64,000 bases of DNA, taken from Zea mays. Taxonomy: Eukaryota > Streptophyta > Magnoliopsida > Poales > Poaceae. A program made the translations under genes and the position numbers. Where the stretch lies: contig NC_050097.1 of NCBI RefSeq assembly GCF_902167145.1, positions 227,311,034 to 227,375,033 on the forward strand, read 5' to 3'. A model generated the notes under the pieces. That model saw only the letters and a list, made by a program, of their open reading frames with translations, made no database searches and was not told where the DNA came from. Below, one piece after another: positions 41,924 to 51,655 of this stretch (the first letter of the stretch is position 1; each line of letters opens with the position of its first letter).

Positions 41924-44900
41924 TCAAACAAAAAATTTGCGGAGGTTGTCAATATTCCAGGAGTGCTCCAGGTCTTCGTCGTTTGGCGTCGCGAGCCTGT
42001 AAGCGCTGGGGGAAGCTTTTGTCTTGACAATGAAGGGGCCCTCCCACTTGGGCTCTAGCTTGCCCCTGGACTCTGTCCGAGCTGTTCGGACGAGTACGAG
42101 GTCTCCTTCGCTGAACTCCCTCGGGATGACTGAGTGGTCGCGCCATGCTTTTGTCTGGGCTTGGTATTTGTTTAGTGCCTGTAAGGCGAAGACTCGGTCT
42201 CCGTCGATGAGATCCTTTGAGGTTGGCTCGTCCACGTCGGGGACGACTGACGGAGCCGTTCGTGGGGACCCATGTTTTATTTCTTGTGGGGTCATGGCCT
42301 TCGATCCGTATAGAAGGCGGAAAGGAGTGAACCCGGTCGCCCTGCACTCAGTCGTGTTTAGTGCCCAGACCGCCTCGGGTAATAATTTGGTCCATCTGCC
42401 CTTCTTTTCGTCGAGGAGCATCTTTTTGACGGTTGTGAAGATTTTTCCATTGGCGCGCTCCACAACTCCGTTGGACTGCGGGTGATAAACTGAAGCGAAG
42501 GCAAGCTTGGTGCCAATGGAGAAACAAAAATCCTTGAAGTCTTGGCTGTCAAACTGCTTGTCGTTGTCAACTGTTAGTTCGGACGGTACTCCGAAGCGGC
42601 AAACAATGTTTTGCCAGAAGAATTTTTGGGCAGTCTTTGATGTTATTGTGGAAACAGCCCTTGCCTCGATCCATTTGGTGAAGTACTCGACAGCGACGAA
42701 GGCGAACTTAAGGTTCCCCTGAGCGGTGGGCAGGGGCCCGACAATGTCCAGGCCCCAGCGCTGGAGAGGCCATGTGTGGGCGATCAGCTTTGTATACTGC
42801 GAGGGGCTGCCTGACCGAGGAGAAAACTTCTGGCAGGCTTCGCAGGACCTTGTGACCCGATTTGCGGTGCAGATCATTGCGGGCCAGTAAAAGCCTTGGC
42901 GGATCACCTTAGCAGCTAGGGCCCTTGGCCCTGCGTGTGAGCCGCACGTGCCACTGTGGACTTCGCGTAGGATCTGGATGCCTTCGGTTTCGGTGACGCA
43001 CTTAAGCATTGGCTGACTGACCCCTTTCTTGTAGAGTTGGCCTTCAATCAGTGTGAAGTCCCGGCTTCGATGTCTGAGGCGCTTGGCCTCGCTGATGTCG
43101 GTTGGATGATAATACCCCTGTAGGAACAGGGTTATTGGTGCCCGCCAGTCTTCGGTCATGATTAGGTTGACTATGCGGTGGCCCTCGCTGTCATTAGTTA
43201 TTTGGAGCCCTTCGGGGCTCCGGACGGCTGGCGTGCCGATGATGTGAAAGAACACGTCGGAGGGCAAGGACTCACCCCTGACGGCGGCCTTGGCCAATGC
43301 GTCGGCCTCTTCATTCTTGGCCCGATCCACATGCTGCAGGGTGAATCCCTTGAATTGTCTCTCGAGACTTCGGATGGCCGCGAGGTATTGCATAAGTGCG
43401 GGGTCCTTTGCTACATAGTCTTTCTCGACCTGGCCGACAACTACCTTGGAGTCTGTTTTGATGATGCAGGTGGTGACTCCGAGGGCCCTTAGCTTGCGGA
43501 GGCCGAGGATGACTGCTTCATATTCTGCTATATTATTAGTGCATCTGTCGGATTCCAGAGCGAAGCTGAGACGTGCTGCATATCTGTGCTTGACCCCGGC
43601 TGGTGAGGTGATCACTGCAGCGGCGCCTGCCCCCGCATGGCACCATGCGCCGTCGCAATGGATCGTCCAAACCTTTTCTGCGGACGGGTCTGGCTGTGTC
43701 ATTGGCCCAGTCCAGTCGACGACGAAGTCCGCCAGGACTTGTGACTTGATGGTTGTCCTGGGCTCGAAGCTGATGTGGTAGCCGGATAGTTCGGCTGCCC
43801 ACTTGGCAATCCTCACTGATGCCTCCGGGTTTCTGAACAATTCGCCGAGTCCCCTGTCTGAGGTGACTCGGACCTTGAATGCTTCGAAGTAGTGGCGCAG
43901 TTTGCGCGAAGACATAACGACTGCGTAGGCAATCTTCTCCAGCTCTGTCATGTTGCACTTGGACGGTGTTAGTACTTCGGAGACATAGTAAACAGGGCAC
44001 TGCTTGATCACGCCCTCAACTGTCTGCTCTTGCACTAGTGCCGCACTGACCGCATGCGGCGAAGCCGCGACGTAGAGCAATAGGGGGAGCGAGGAGTCGG
44101 GGCTTGTGAGGACAGCCAACTCCGACAGGTACTGTTTTAGTGAGGCGAAGGCCGCTGCCTGCTCCGGTCCCCAGGCGAAGTCTTTTGCACCGCGGAGTGT
44201 TTTGAGGAATGAGAGACTTCGCTCAGCGGACCTGGAGATGAATCTGTTGAGAGCGGCCAATCTGCCTGTCAGGCGCTGGACGTCCCTGGTGGACTGAGGA
44301 GGCGTCATGTTTACGATGGCCTGGATCTTGGTTGGGTTGGCCTCGATGCCGCGGTGTGATACCAGGTAGCCCAATATTTTGCCTTGGCGAACGCCGAAGA
44401 TGCACTTTTCCGGGTTTAGGCGGAGTCGTGCGTCTCGCATGTTCGCGAATGTCTCGGCGAGGTCGGCGAGATGGTCCTCCTTGCTCTTGCTGGCGACGAC
44501 GATGTCGTCCACATATGTAAATATATTTCTGCCAACTTGCCCTTCGAGCACTGTTTTGGTGAGTCTGGAGAAGGTGGACCCGGCGTTCTTGAGTCCCTCC
44601 GGCATTCTGATGAAGCAGTATGTGCCGAAGGGTGTTATGAAGCTGGTGCTAGCCTTGTCTTCCTCCTTCGTGTATATCTGGTGGTAACCGGAGAAGCAGT
44701 CGAGGAGTGACATGACCTCGCATCCGGCCGCGCTATCGACTATTTTGTCGATCCGCGGCAACGGGAAATTGTCCTTTGGGCAGGCCTTGTTGAGACTGGT
44801 GAAGTCTATGCACATTCGGCACTTCCCGCTTTTTTTCTGCACCATTACAACATTGGAGAGCCACGTGGGGTAAGCCACTGGTTCGATGAATTTTGCCTCC

Positions 44901-45418
44901 AGGAGACGGTGCACCTCCGCCTTGGCGGCCTCTGTCTTTTCGTCGGACATTTTGCGAAGCCTCTGCTTTTTTGGTCGCACCAAAGGGTCAATTCCCAAGC
45001 TGTGCTCAATTATGGATCGGCTGACTCCGACCAGGTCGAGGGCGGACCAGGCGAAGACATCTTTATTCTTGGACAGGCAGCAGAGGAGTTTCTCTTCTTC
45101 ATGCGAGGTGAGGTCTTCGCTGATAGTGACTGTCTGCTTGGGCGTGGCCTGATCGAGGGGGACAGTCTTGGTCCCGTCTTGGCTCTGCAGCTGTGCCTTG
45201 TCGTGCTGTTTATCGGTTGGGCTGGCGGGCGCGGGGACCTCGCGCTGGGCCGTGAGGCAATGCACGTTTCTCTGACCGGGCACGAAGTCCCGCTCTATGT
45301 TGCGCGCCGTCTGTTGGTTGCCGTAGACCGTAATGACGCCTAACGGACCTGGTATCTTCATACATAGGTACAGTCCGTGAATGGCGACTTCGAACTTATT
45401 GATGGAGCCCCGACCCAT
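41924..45418 (-). CDS. pol: Tat pol: RT, RNase H, archaeal-type RNase H, integrase
   Basis: Open frame of 1164 codons. It begins at the very end of the protease region (GRGSINKFEVAIHGLYLCMK, residues 2-21). RT spans about 165-345 with YVDD at 302-305. The first RNase H (about 430-560) lacks the usual catalytic DAS motif (it reads LLYVAASPHAVSAAL). A second, archaeal-type RNase H (about 585-715) has Asp 588, Glu 634, Asp 656 and Asp 706. Integrase has an HHCC finger (HSGTCGSH...CEACQ) and the D,D,E core (GLDIVGP, TVDNDKQF, NGVVERANG). A degenerate first RNase H plus an intact second is the Tat pattern. There is no internal stop, but without gag and protease it cannot form particles alone. The ATG used is the first in the remaining frame, not the native start of a polyprotein. 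Confidence 0.92.
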   Translation of the reverse strand: MGRGSINKFEVAIHGLYLCMKIPGPLGVITVYGNQQTARNIERDFVPGQRNVHCLTAQREVPAPASPTDKQHDKAQLQSQDGTKTVPLDQATPKQTVTISEDLTSHEEEKLLCCLSKNKDVFAWSALDLVGVSRSIIEHSLGIDPLVRPKKQRLRKMSDEKTEAAKAEVHRLLEAKFIEPVAYPTWLSNVVMVQKKSGKCRMCIDFTSLNKACPKDNFPLPRIDKIVDSAAGCEVMSLLDCFSGYHQIYTKEEDKASTSFITPFGTYCFIRMPEGLKNAGSTFSRLTKTVLEGQVGRNIFTYVDDIVVASKSKEDHLADLAETFANMRDARLRLNPEKCIFGVRQGKILGYLVSHRGIEANPTKIQAIVNMTPPQSTRDVQRLTGRLAALNRFISRSAERSLSFLKTLRGAKDFAWGPEQAAAFASLKQYLSELAVLTSPDSSLPLLLYVAASPHAVSAALVQEQTVEGVIKQCPVYYVSEVLTPSKCNMTELEKIAYAVVMSSRKLRHYFEAFKVRVTSDRGLGELFRNPEASVRIAKWAAELSGYHISFEPRTTIKSQVLADFVVDWTGPMTQPDPSAEKVWTIHCDGAWCHAGAGAAAVITSPAGVKHRYAARLSFALESDRCTNNIAEYEAVILGLRKLRALGVTTCIIKTDSKVVVGQVEKDYVAKDPALMQYLAAIRSLERQFKGFTLQHVDRAKNEEADALAKAAVRGESLPSDVFFHIIGTPAVRSPEGLQITNDSEGHRIVNLIMTEDWRAPITLFLQGYYHPTDISEAKRLRHRSRDFTLIEGQLYKKGVSQPMLKCVTETEGIQILREVHSGTCGSHAGPRALAAKVIRQGFYWPAMICTANRVTRSCEACQKFSPRSGSPSQYTKLIAHTWPLQRWGLDIVGPLPTAQGNLKFAFVAVEYFTKWIEARAVSTITSKTAQKFFWQNIVCRFGVPSELTVDNDKQFDSQDFKDFCFSIGTKLAFASVYHPQSNGVVERANGKIFTTVKKMLLDEKKGRWTKLLPEAVWALNTTECRATGFTPFRLLYGSKAMTPQEIKHGSPRTAPSVVPDVDEPTSKDLIDGDRVFALQALNKYQAQTKAWRDHSVIPREFSEGDLVLVRTARTESRGKLEPKWEGPFIVKTKASPSAYRLATPNDEDLEHSWNIDNLRKFFV

Positions 45419-45424
45419 GATGTT

Positions 45425-45581
45425 GTGATTGTCCTTCGGGGCCGCAGGTGCGGAGGGTGTCGTCTTCAGTGGCCTCTTGGTGGGTGGATTGGGTGAGGGC
45501 GAGGGCCTTGCCCTTTCTTGCGGCTAGCAGTGCTGCCTTCGTAGCCTCGTCAGCCTTCGGGTTAGCTCTCTTGGGTGCCAT
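45425..45581 (-). pseudogene. Gag stub of the Tat element, joined to the protease end by deletion
   Basis: The minus-strand ATG at 45581 opens MAPKRANPKADEATKAALL, a plausible gag start 41 bases inside the 5' LTR. After about 45 codons (…EDDTLR, near 45450) the frame runs into sequence that in pol's frame is the end of the protease domain. Gag and most of protease, normally well over a kilobase, are therefore missing. The two parts are in different frames. Confidence 0.7.
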
Positions 45582-45607
45582 CGCGGGTGGTTTTCTCGTA
45601 GCACGAA

Positions 45608-45621
45608 CGGTGGGCGCCAAA
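45608..45621 (-). promoter_or_regulatory. Primer binding site of the Tat element
   Basis: TTTGGCGCCCACCG on the minus strand directly after the 5' LTR. The TGGCGCCC core is the usual tRNA-complementary start in many gypsy elements; the exact tRNA is not assigned. Confidence 0.7.
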
Positions 45622-46095
45622 TGTTGGCACTTGCTCTCGGTCGCAAGGGGGGCCAACAAGGGTGAACAACGACGTCAACAGGGTTACGCGCAAGATGGCA
45701 ATAGCTCTGTTAATCTGGCCTCTCACGGGCACTGTGCGGGGGTATTTATAGGTACCTGAGCGCCCAGCGCCTTGTGTTAAGGACGCATGTGCCCTCAACT
45801 ACCTAGGTTATCCCCAGAATATTCCCATAAAGCAGGGTTACAGACTGTAATTACAGGGACGCCTTTACAAATTAGGCCCGTAACACGCGGCGGCCACGCA
45901 GGGCCCGTTACAATGGGCCGGATCGCACGTGGGCCTCTGAGCTGGGCGAGGCTGCACTGTGGGATGACGCCGTCGCATGCCTTCGTCTGGTGCCGAATAG
46001 AGGGAAGGGTGTCCCTGCCCGTTTTGTCTCTGTCAGACCAGCGACTGCAGCGAAGGCCTCGAGCGAAGGGTGGCGTCTTTGCCTTCGCCCCAACA
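45622..46095 (-). repeat. 5' LTR of the Tat element
   Basis: 474 bp; differs from the other LTR at seven positions I could see. The minus-strand TATAAATA at about 45743-45750 lies in U3 and would drive the genomic RNA leftwards. Confidence 0.93.
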
Positions 46096-46100
46096 TGCCT

Positions 46101-48510
46101 ACCGGCGCTTAACACCATTCACAACAACACAAATCTAGTACCTCCAACAACATGGGTTAGAAAACCCTGAGTACGGAGTGTACTTTCGTAAGTCTTACTG
46201 ACTAAGGAAAAATGACTCCCAATGATATGCTGGTTAAATAGGAATCAAGGAAAAGGCTTTAGCAAGAATCAACTTAGATACTTTTGCAGAAATAGCGTAC
46301 TATAGTGAGTCCTTACTTTCAGTATTTTAACGCCAGATTAAATATTAATAGGCTCTGGTTGCATCTAGTCTAATTTCACCATCTCATCAATACAACATCA
46401 TTTTTATTCATAATGTTTACATCCTGACATAGGTTGCAGGTCAGAGATCAAGTCTCCACTGTCCGAGGATATAACGGCGATCCGAATCGATTTACTCAGC
46501 TGAGGATCTCTAACCACACGACATATGTTTCTCGTAACTCTTGCATATGTCAACCATTCCCACGGATCCTCCACTGCATGAATAGGTCCGCGCCACCCGA
46601 GAGCACACCACCCCTTTTAGGCGGTCCTTTGCCAGGAGGGTACGTGCCACTCTCACCATCTCTCCACTCCCAGTGTGCGATTGTCTTTTCATGTATGGAA
46701 TAGCCGGGTTCGAGCTTACCCTATCCCATATCCAGGACATGTGGCTAACTAAGATAGTCCTTGATCATATAGGCCTACATACGCATCCAATCCTTAATTA
46801 ACCTAGGTGGAGCATCACCTGTTCCTAGCCCAAGTCTCGATTTAAGTACTTCCATCCTTAGGATTGTTTTGTGTTCCTTAGGATGAAAAGAGCATTATAG
46901 GGAACTTTGCAGTAAGATCCCACCATGCTCCCAATGAAAATATTCTTGCAGGTAGAAGACATCCTTCCTTAGGATAACCCCTGAGCTAGGCATTAATGCA
47001 AAAGGCAACCTCTATCCACAAGATCTAAGCAGGGCTAAGAATTTTTGTAAATCATATTTTGATACTTCATCAGAAGTATCTATAAAGGTATGAATATCAA
47101 GGTAGGCAATGCATCCAATAGTTTCCAAGCAACTCCTATAAACTTAATGCACATTTCACTAGACTTAAAGTGTATAAAAATCTTTTAAAAACACAAGGAA
47201 GGGGTTGCATGCACCGGGGCTTTGCCTGGAATAAACACTACGTTAGTGTTTGTTAGACGTTGATCACTTGACGACTAGCCTTTTGTGTTGGCACTTGTTC
47301 AGCCTATCCATATTCAGGTTCGTCCATCAACATCATCTTGTGGAGAAGCTTACGCGCAGTGACATCTTGTGGTCGACTCAGCTTTGGTCCTCCATATCAC
47401 GTAATCAATAAACGTACCTAAATGATTTGCATAATACACATGAATGCATATAAACAGAAATAACACACGACTAATTATTGCTACATGATAATAAATTAAA
47501 CACTTAGCGGCAAGGCACACAATATACTTGAAAGCAAATACTATATGTCAAGATATCACTTAGGTACATCAATTGTGTTCTTCCAGTTTATCTAAATCTA
47601 GCTGCAACATCATCGCAACAATAAACTATACGCACGCTCTACCCTCTTAGCTAAAGCTCAACACTTTAAGACTAATAACCTAGACTTATTAGTTTTTGAC
47701 ATCTAAATTTAGAACAAGGATGGAGGCATCGTAGTTTTTTTTGTAAATTCATATCTAGATTAATGTGCACAATATGCTAATTACATGAACATTACACTAT
47801 TCTATAGTCTCGTAGGTAGAGTATTATCAAGGAATGTAGACCTTTGTAAGACCAAAACCTTAAGGCCTAATGACTTAAAACATTAATGAACGAGGGCCGC
47901 TTAGATGTTTTCAAATTTTACGAAAATAGACCTAATGACATCACTTGCTTCTCAATATTTAGGACAAGAATAAATACTTATTCAAGATTATTAATCTAAA
48001 TGACCCATCTATGATATTTCATCAATCAACAAGCATAAAGCATCATGGATATCACAGCAGGGCATCGACTCCATACAACTAAATGAAATCCACCATACGC
48101 AATACTTCGACTAGACACTAGGAACACAAACACAAGACCTACTTTCCATAACGTTAATTCGACCACTCATCGGATACGAAACACCGATTTAATTCTTCTC
48201 GCATAACCTATGTCTTTGAACCTAAACTTAGCTACACGGCTCGACGACCTCGCAATCGTGAACACAATCATTACTCTACATGTAGCTCCTGTATTCCAAC
48301 AAGTGTCTAATAAACACGTGCCCGTGCTACAAGCGAGATAATCGTCGCGACATACATATCTAACAATCCATCTATTAAACCAAACATTGGAAGTGGCGAA
48401 TTAGCTTACCATAATTAAATCCGACTTGAAACCACGAAATCGACGATGCCTTTCAGCTTTAGCATTTCACCGAACACATGGTGAGTGCCGCATCGAATCA
48501 CACTTCTTCT
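46101..48510. other. LTR-like non-coding DNA (part of the split LTR)
   Basis: No coding potential. AT-rich, with no repeats found by eye. It continues the sequence at 36534 once the TGCCT duplication is removed, and belongs to the split minus-strand LTR. Confidence 0.5.
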
Positions 48511-49181
48511 TCATCCACATCGAGAATTCTCTGGCCGCGTACTAATTTGTTTCCTTTCGCGCCTAATCTTCTCGGATTTTTGGCGTGAACACAAGTTGGA
48601 GACCCGGAGAGGAAACGAACGGCGAAGTCGACGTGTCGGCACCGCAATTTCCATTTGATGTAGACGATGGCATGACGATTCGTTTGGGCTTTTTGTCGAG
48701 CACAAGCGCAGGGTGCCGGGATGGAGTAGACGCTCGACTACAGACGAAAGACGACGCGCTAGTTGTGAAGGTTGAGCAGGGAACCCAGGTTCGACGGCGA
48801 GCAGGGAGACATGCCAAAATCCCGGACGCGACGACGGCCACCAGAAGGGCGAAGACGAGGTCGAGCAGGGGAGGACGAGGTTTGACGACTCGACGGCAAA
48901 CGCGAACACGCCGAAGCCCGATGGATGAGGAGCGAGCGCGCCGCAGTGATAACGAGCAGGCGCGGCCGAGTCTGCGCAGAGCTTCAAAACCACCCGCGCT
49001 GCGATGGTGGTTCGGTGGCCGGAGGAGCGCGGTCCAAAGATGTGAGTCGTGGCCGGCAAATGCCATGGCCGAAAGGGAAGGTCCGAGCGCCACCGGCGGG
49101 GTGAGGGAGAGAAGCAGCAGCTTGAGCAGAGGAGGAGCTCAGTCGCTGCCGGATGGACGCCATGGGAGATGGGGAGGAGAG

Positions 49182-50049
49182 CAGGGGCGGAGGGCCCAAT
49201 ATGGCCCGGTATTGCTTGAGCAATACCTTGGTCCAGTCCAAGAAAATACCAATAGTTAAATAAAATGTCGATTTTGTAACCCTAACACTCCCAGCCGCTG
49301 AACCGTCTCTTGCTCTCTGCTCGTTCGTCCAGCTCCGCGCGTCCCCGGCGTAATGCCTAGCTCTGTGCGCTGTCTGCCATCCACTTGTCTGGAGTCCGCC
49401 TAGTCTGCGCGTTTCTGTCGTCCACCCTACGCAAGGTGCATGGACGCGCGGCGGTGCTCTCACCCGCACAGACGGATCAGCGTCGCTAGGATGAGCTCGC
49501 ACACACGGTGCTTTGCCCCATCGCCAACACCAGCCATGCATTAGCTCCACAGCCTTCTCATATAGGTTCGTTTAATTAGGATTCTTAATTTAGTTGCTGA
49601 GGATATGAAGGCTGCTAGATGAATGACAAGGGCCATGTGAAGAAAGATAACTGGCATTGTAGCAGGTGTAGTAGGTTTAGTAAAATACTATTCGACTTGA
49701 TGATAACTCCTCCGGATAAGTATTTCCTGTAAAGATACTTGAGCAATTATTTCCCTGTTAGCTGCAAGTATTGCTGCCATGACAGTATTACGTTTATGCT
49801 AGTATCTCTTTAACAATTTTTACTTCAATTTGTTATTATTTATTCATTTTCCTTTTTCATATTTTATTTGCTATATGATATTTGTCTATAAATGAATTAT
49901 GATCACGATTACTCATGAATAAGGTATATTTTTCTATATTCATTGCTTATTTTGTAGCTACGAATTGCTTTCCATTGTGTTATTGTGTTGTGAATTTTTT
50001 TTATCATTACGTTAGCAACACCTTATTTTTAGCGCGTCCTCCGCCACTG
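49182..50049. mobile_element. Non-autonomous hAT element, 868 bp
   Basis: Ends CAGGGGCGGAGG and CAGTGGCGGAGG (inverted, one mismatch in 12) are flanked by a perfect 8-bp duplication GAGGAGAG (49174-49181, 50050-50057). No transposase; the interior 49560-50030 is AT-rich. It is inserted in the GC-rich start of the minus-strand LTR. Confidence 0.88.
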
Positions 50050-50250
50050 GAGGAGAGGGCGAGCAGGGCGCAAGGCAAAGCGAGCTCGAGGCGGTGCCGA
50101 GCATGGGGGAGCCGCCATGGGCGAGATCCGAGCTGTGGAGGATGTCGGCGTGCTGCAGGAAGGGGAGGTCACCGTTCATGGTTGAAGCTGGAGCTAGGGC
50201 GAGCTCAGCTTGAAGAAGAAGATGAGAGAGTGGGCGCATCACGTCTTTCA

Positions 50251-50980
50251 TGATGTCCCAAGAAAACTAGAATATGCACACTTCACAGTGTGGTCCCTAA
50301 AGTATGAGAAAATAAAATTACATAGTTACTTTCCGGTAACAAGAACTATAGTACTATGCCTCTTTGATCATGACAATGATTGGGTAATGATTGTTAGTTA
50401 CGCTCACTCTCTACTGGCGGATCACGATCTTGCAAATCTGAACTAAAAATGTATAGTAAAAGAAGAGTGCATGATGTGTTTTTGGCTGGACTAGTTTTTT
50501 ATTTTATTTTTTGAGGTTGGATTAGTTAAAGCTAACCAGATTTGACGTACACCGTATGACATATTGCAAATCATGTTAGGGATTTTAATATTTTTATATT
50601 TAATCCAATCTAGCATTTTTTATAAAAAATATAACGATATATAATACTATTAATTTTAATGGCAGCAGATACATATGTGATTACTATATTTATATAGTAG
50701 AAACTATACAAAATATTAAAAAAATCATAGATTAGTATGTATCCATAGAGGGACTCATGCTTAAGGCAGTCGTGGCACTATTTAAATTAATTGATATCGC
50801 GTGTTGCTCGAAATAGCACACCGTAGTCGGTGCACACAGTTGTTCAAGGCACTTTGTGATGTTGTCTTCCATCCTGCCAATGCTATGAGAACTAGATATA
50901 ATAGCAGGTGGTATAAAAATAAGTTATATCTATATCATTCTGGCCATTAACTCCATTAACCTATCCAAGTGGCAAAACTA
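50251..50980. other. No gene seen
   Basis: AT-rich intergenic DNA between the split LTR and the copia-like LTR remnant. It may include the unidentified 5' end of the former. Confidence 0.4.
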
Positions 50981-51493
50981 GCTCACCCACATAGCAGGAT
51001 GTCATAATACACCACATCGTCCATCAGATGGTCTAACGGTCCAACGGTCCTGACAGTCATGGACGGCCTTCGAGTATCCCGAACAGGCCCAAAGGGACCC
51101 AGAGGTCTAAAGGGCCCCTGACGCCCCGAGAAAAAATGTAGGGTCCTGCATCCCAATGGCCATAAGGGGGTTTGGAGGGCCTCCTGAGGACCCCTAGTCA
51201 CCCAACAGCCACATGGAGCTCCCGAACGTTCCAAAGGACGTGAGGGGACATTACAAGGGCTCTAGAGGGCCCCTGATGTCCCAACAATCATGGGAGCGAA
51301 TGCCCCAAGGAACATAGGGGGTCTAGATATCCCGACAACCACGAGGGAGGGACGTCCCTAGGTATATGAACGGCTTTGGGTGTTCCAAGAGCTATGGGGC
51401 CCCTCAAACGTCCTAATGGGGGACGACTTTAATACGTGTCTAGGACTAACTAAATTAAATTAAATATGAGCCATACCCATAATAAATCTAACA
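50981..51493 (-). repeat. Probable copia-type LTR, minus orientation (left end undefined)
   Basis: On the minus strand, GGTGGAGAT (a polypurine tract) is followed at 51493 by TGTTAGATTTATTATGGG, a common copia LTR start. Inside, many short GGGCCCCT/AGGGGCCC-like blocks occur. The left end was not found. Confidence 0.45.
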
Positions 51494-51655
51494 ATCTCCA
51501 CCAATTACTAGGATATATATGTAAAAGCTCACACTTCTCAATCGTTTGATATGCCCGTGTTTAATAGAGACTGTGAAGTTAAACATCCATCTAGAAAGAG
51601 GTATCCCTGAGCCCCTTGATTTGACCATATTAAGAAAGTGAATGTCCATACCAAT

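Larger units (their letters stand above)
36535..46095 (-). mobile_element. Tat-lineage Ty3/gypsy element lacking gag and protease
   Basis: 9561 bp with 474-bp LTRs (36535-37008, 45622-46095) and a perfect 5-bp target duplication TGCCT (36530-36534, 46096-46100). The element is on the minus strand: 5' LTR on the right, then primer site, a stub of gag, pol (45418-41924), a tandem array, an oppositely oriented spliced gene and the 3' LTR on the left. Dual RNase H domains and an antisense gene between pol and the 3' LTR are Tat hallmarks. The LTR start TGTTGGGGCGAAGG resembles the maize cinful/zeon group, by memory only. I count seven differences between the LTRs (about 1.5 percent), so insertion is older than that of the Sirevirus at 21807. 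Confidence 0.92.
35997..50250 (-). mobile_element. Long gypsy-type LTR, minus orientation, split by two insertions
   Basis: Read on the minus strand, the pieces 50250-50058, 49181-46101 and 36534-35997 join into about 3.8 kb of LTR-like DNA ending GTTGTGTCA at 35997. The GC-rich exon-like start, AT-rich middle and conserved-looking end resemble the layout of the Tekay LTRs in this window. The sequence joins cleanly across both insertions once each target duplication is counted once. The right (5') end is not identified, and no internal region, primer site or partner LTR was found, so it may be solo or partial. Confidence 0.45.

Noticed and set aside
41151..41927. Minus-strand frames with a repeated 26-residue unit
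   Set aside because: A by-product of the 78-bp tandem array, open because 78 is a multiple of three; no start context or conservation evidence.
48511..49550. Overlapping frames of 150-220 codons on both strands
   Set aside because: GC-rich part of a minus-strand LTR, interrupted by a hAT element with firm boundaries; no domains.
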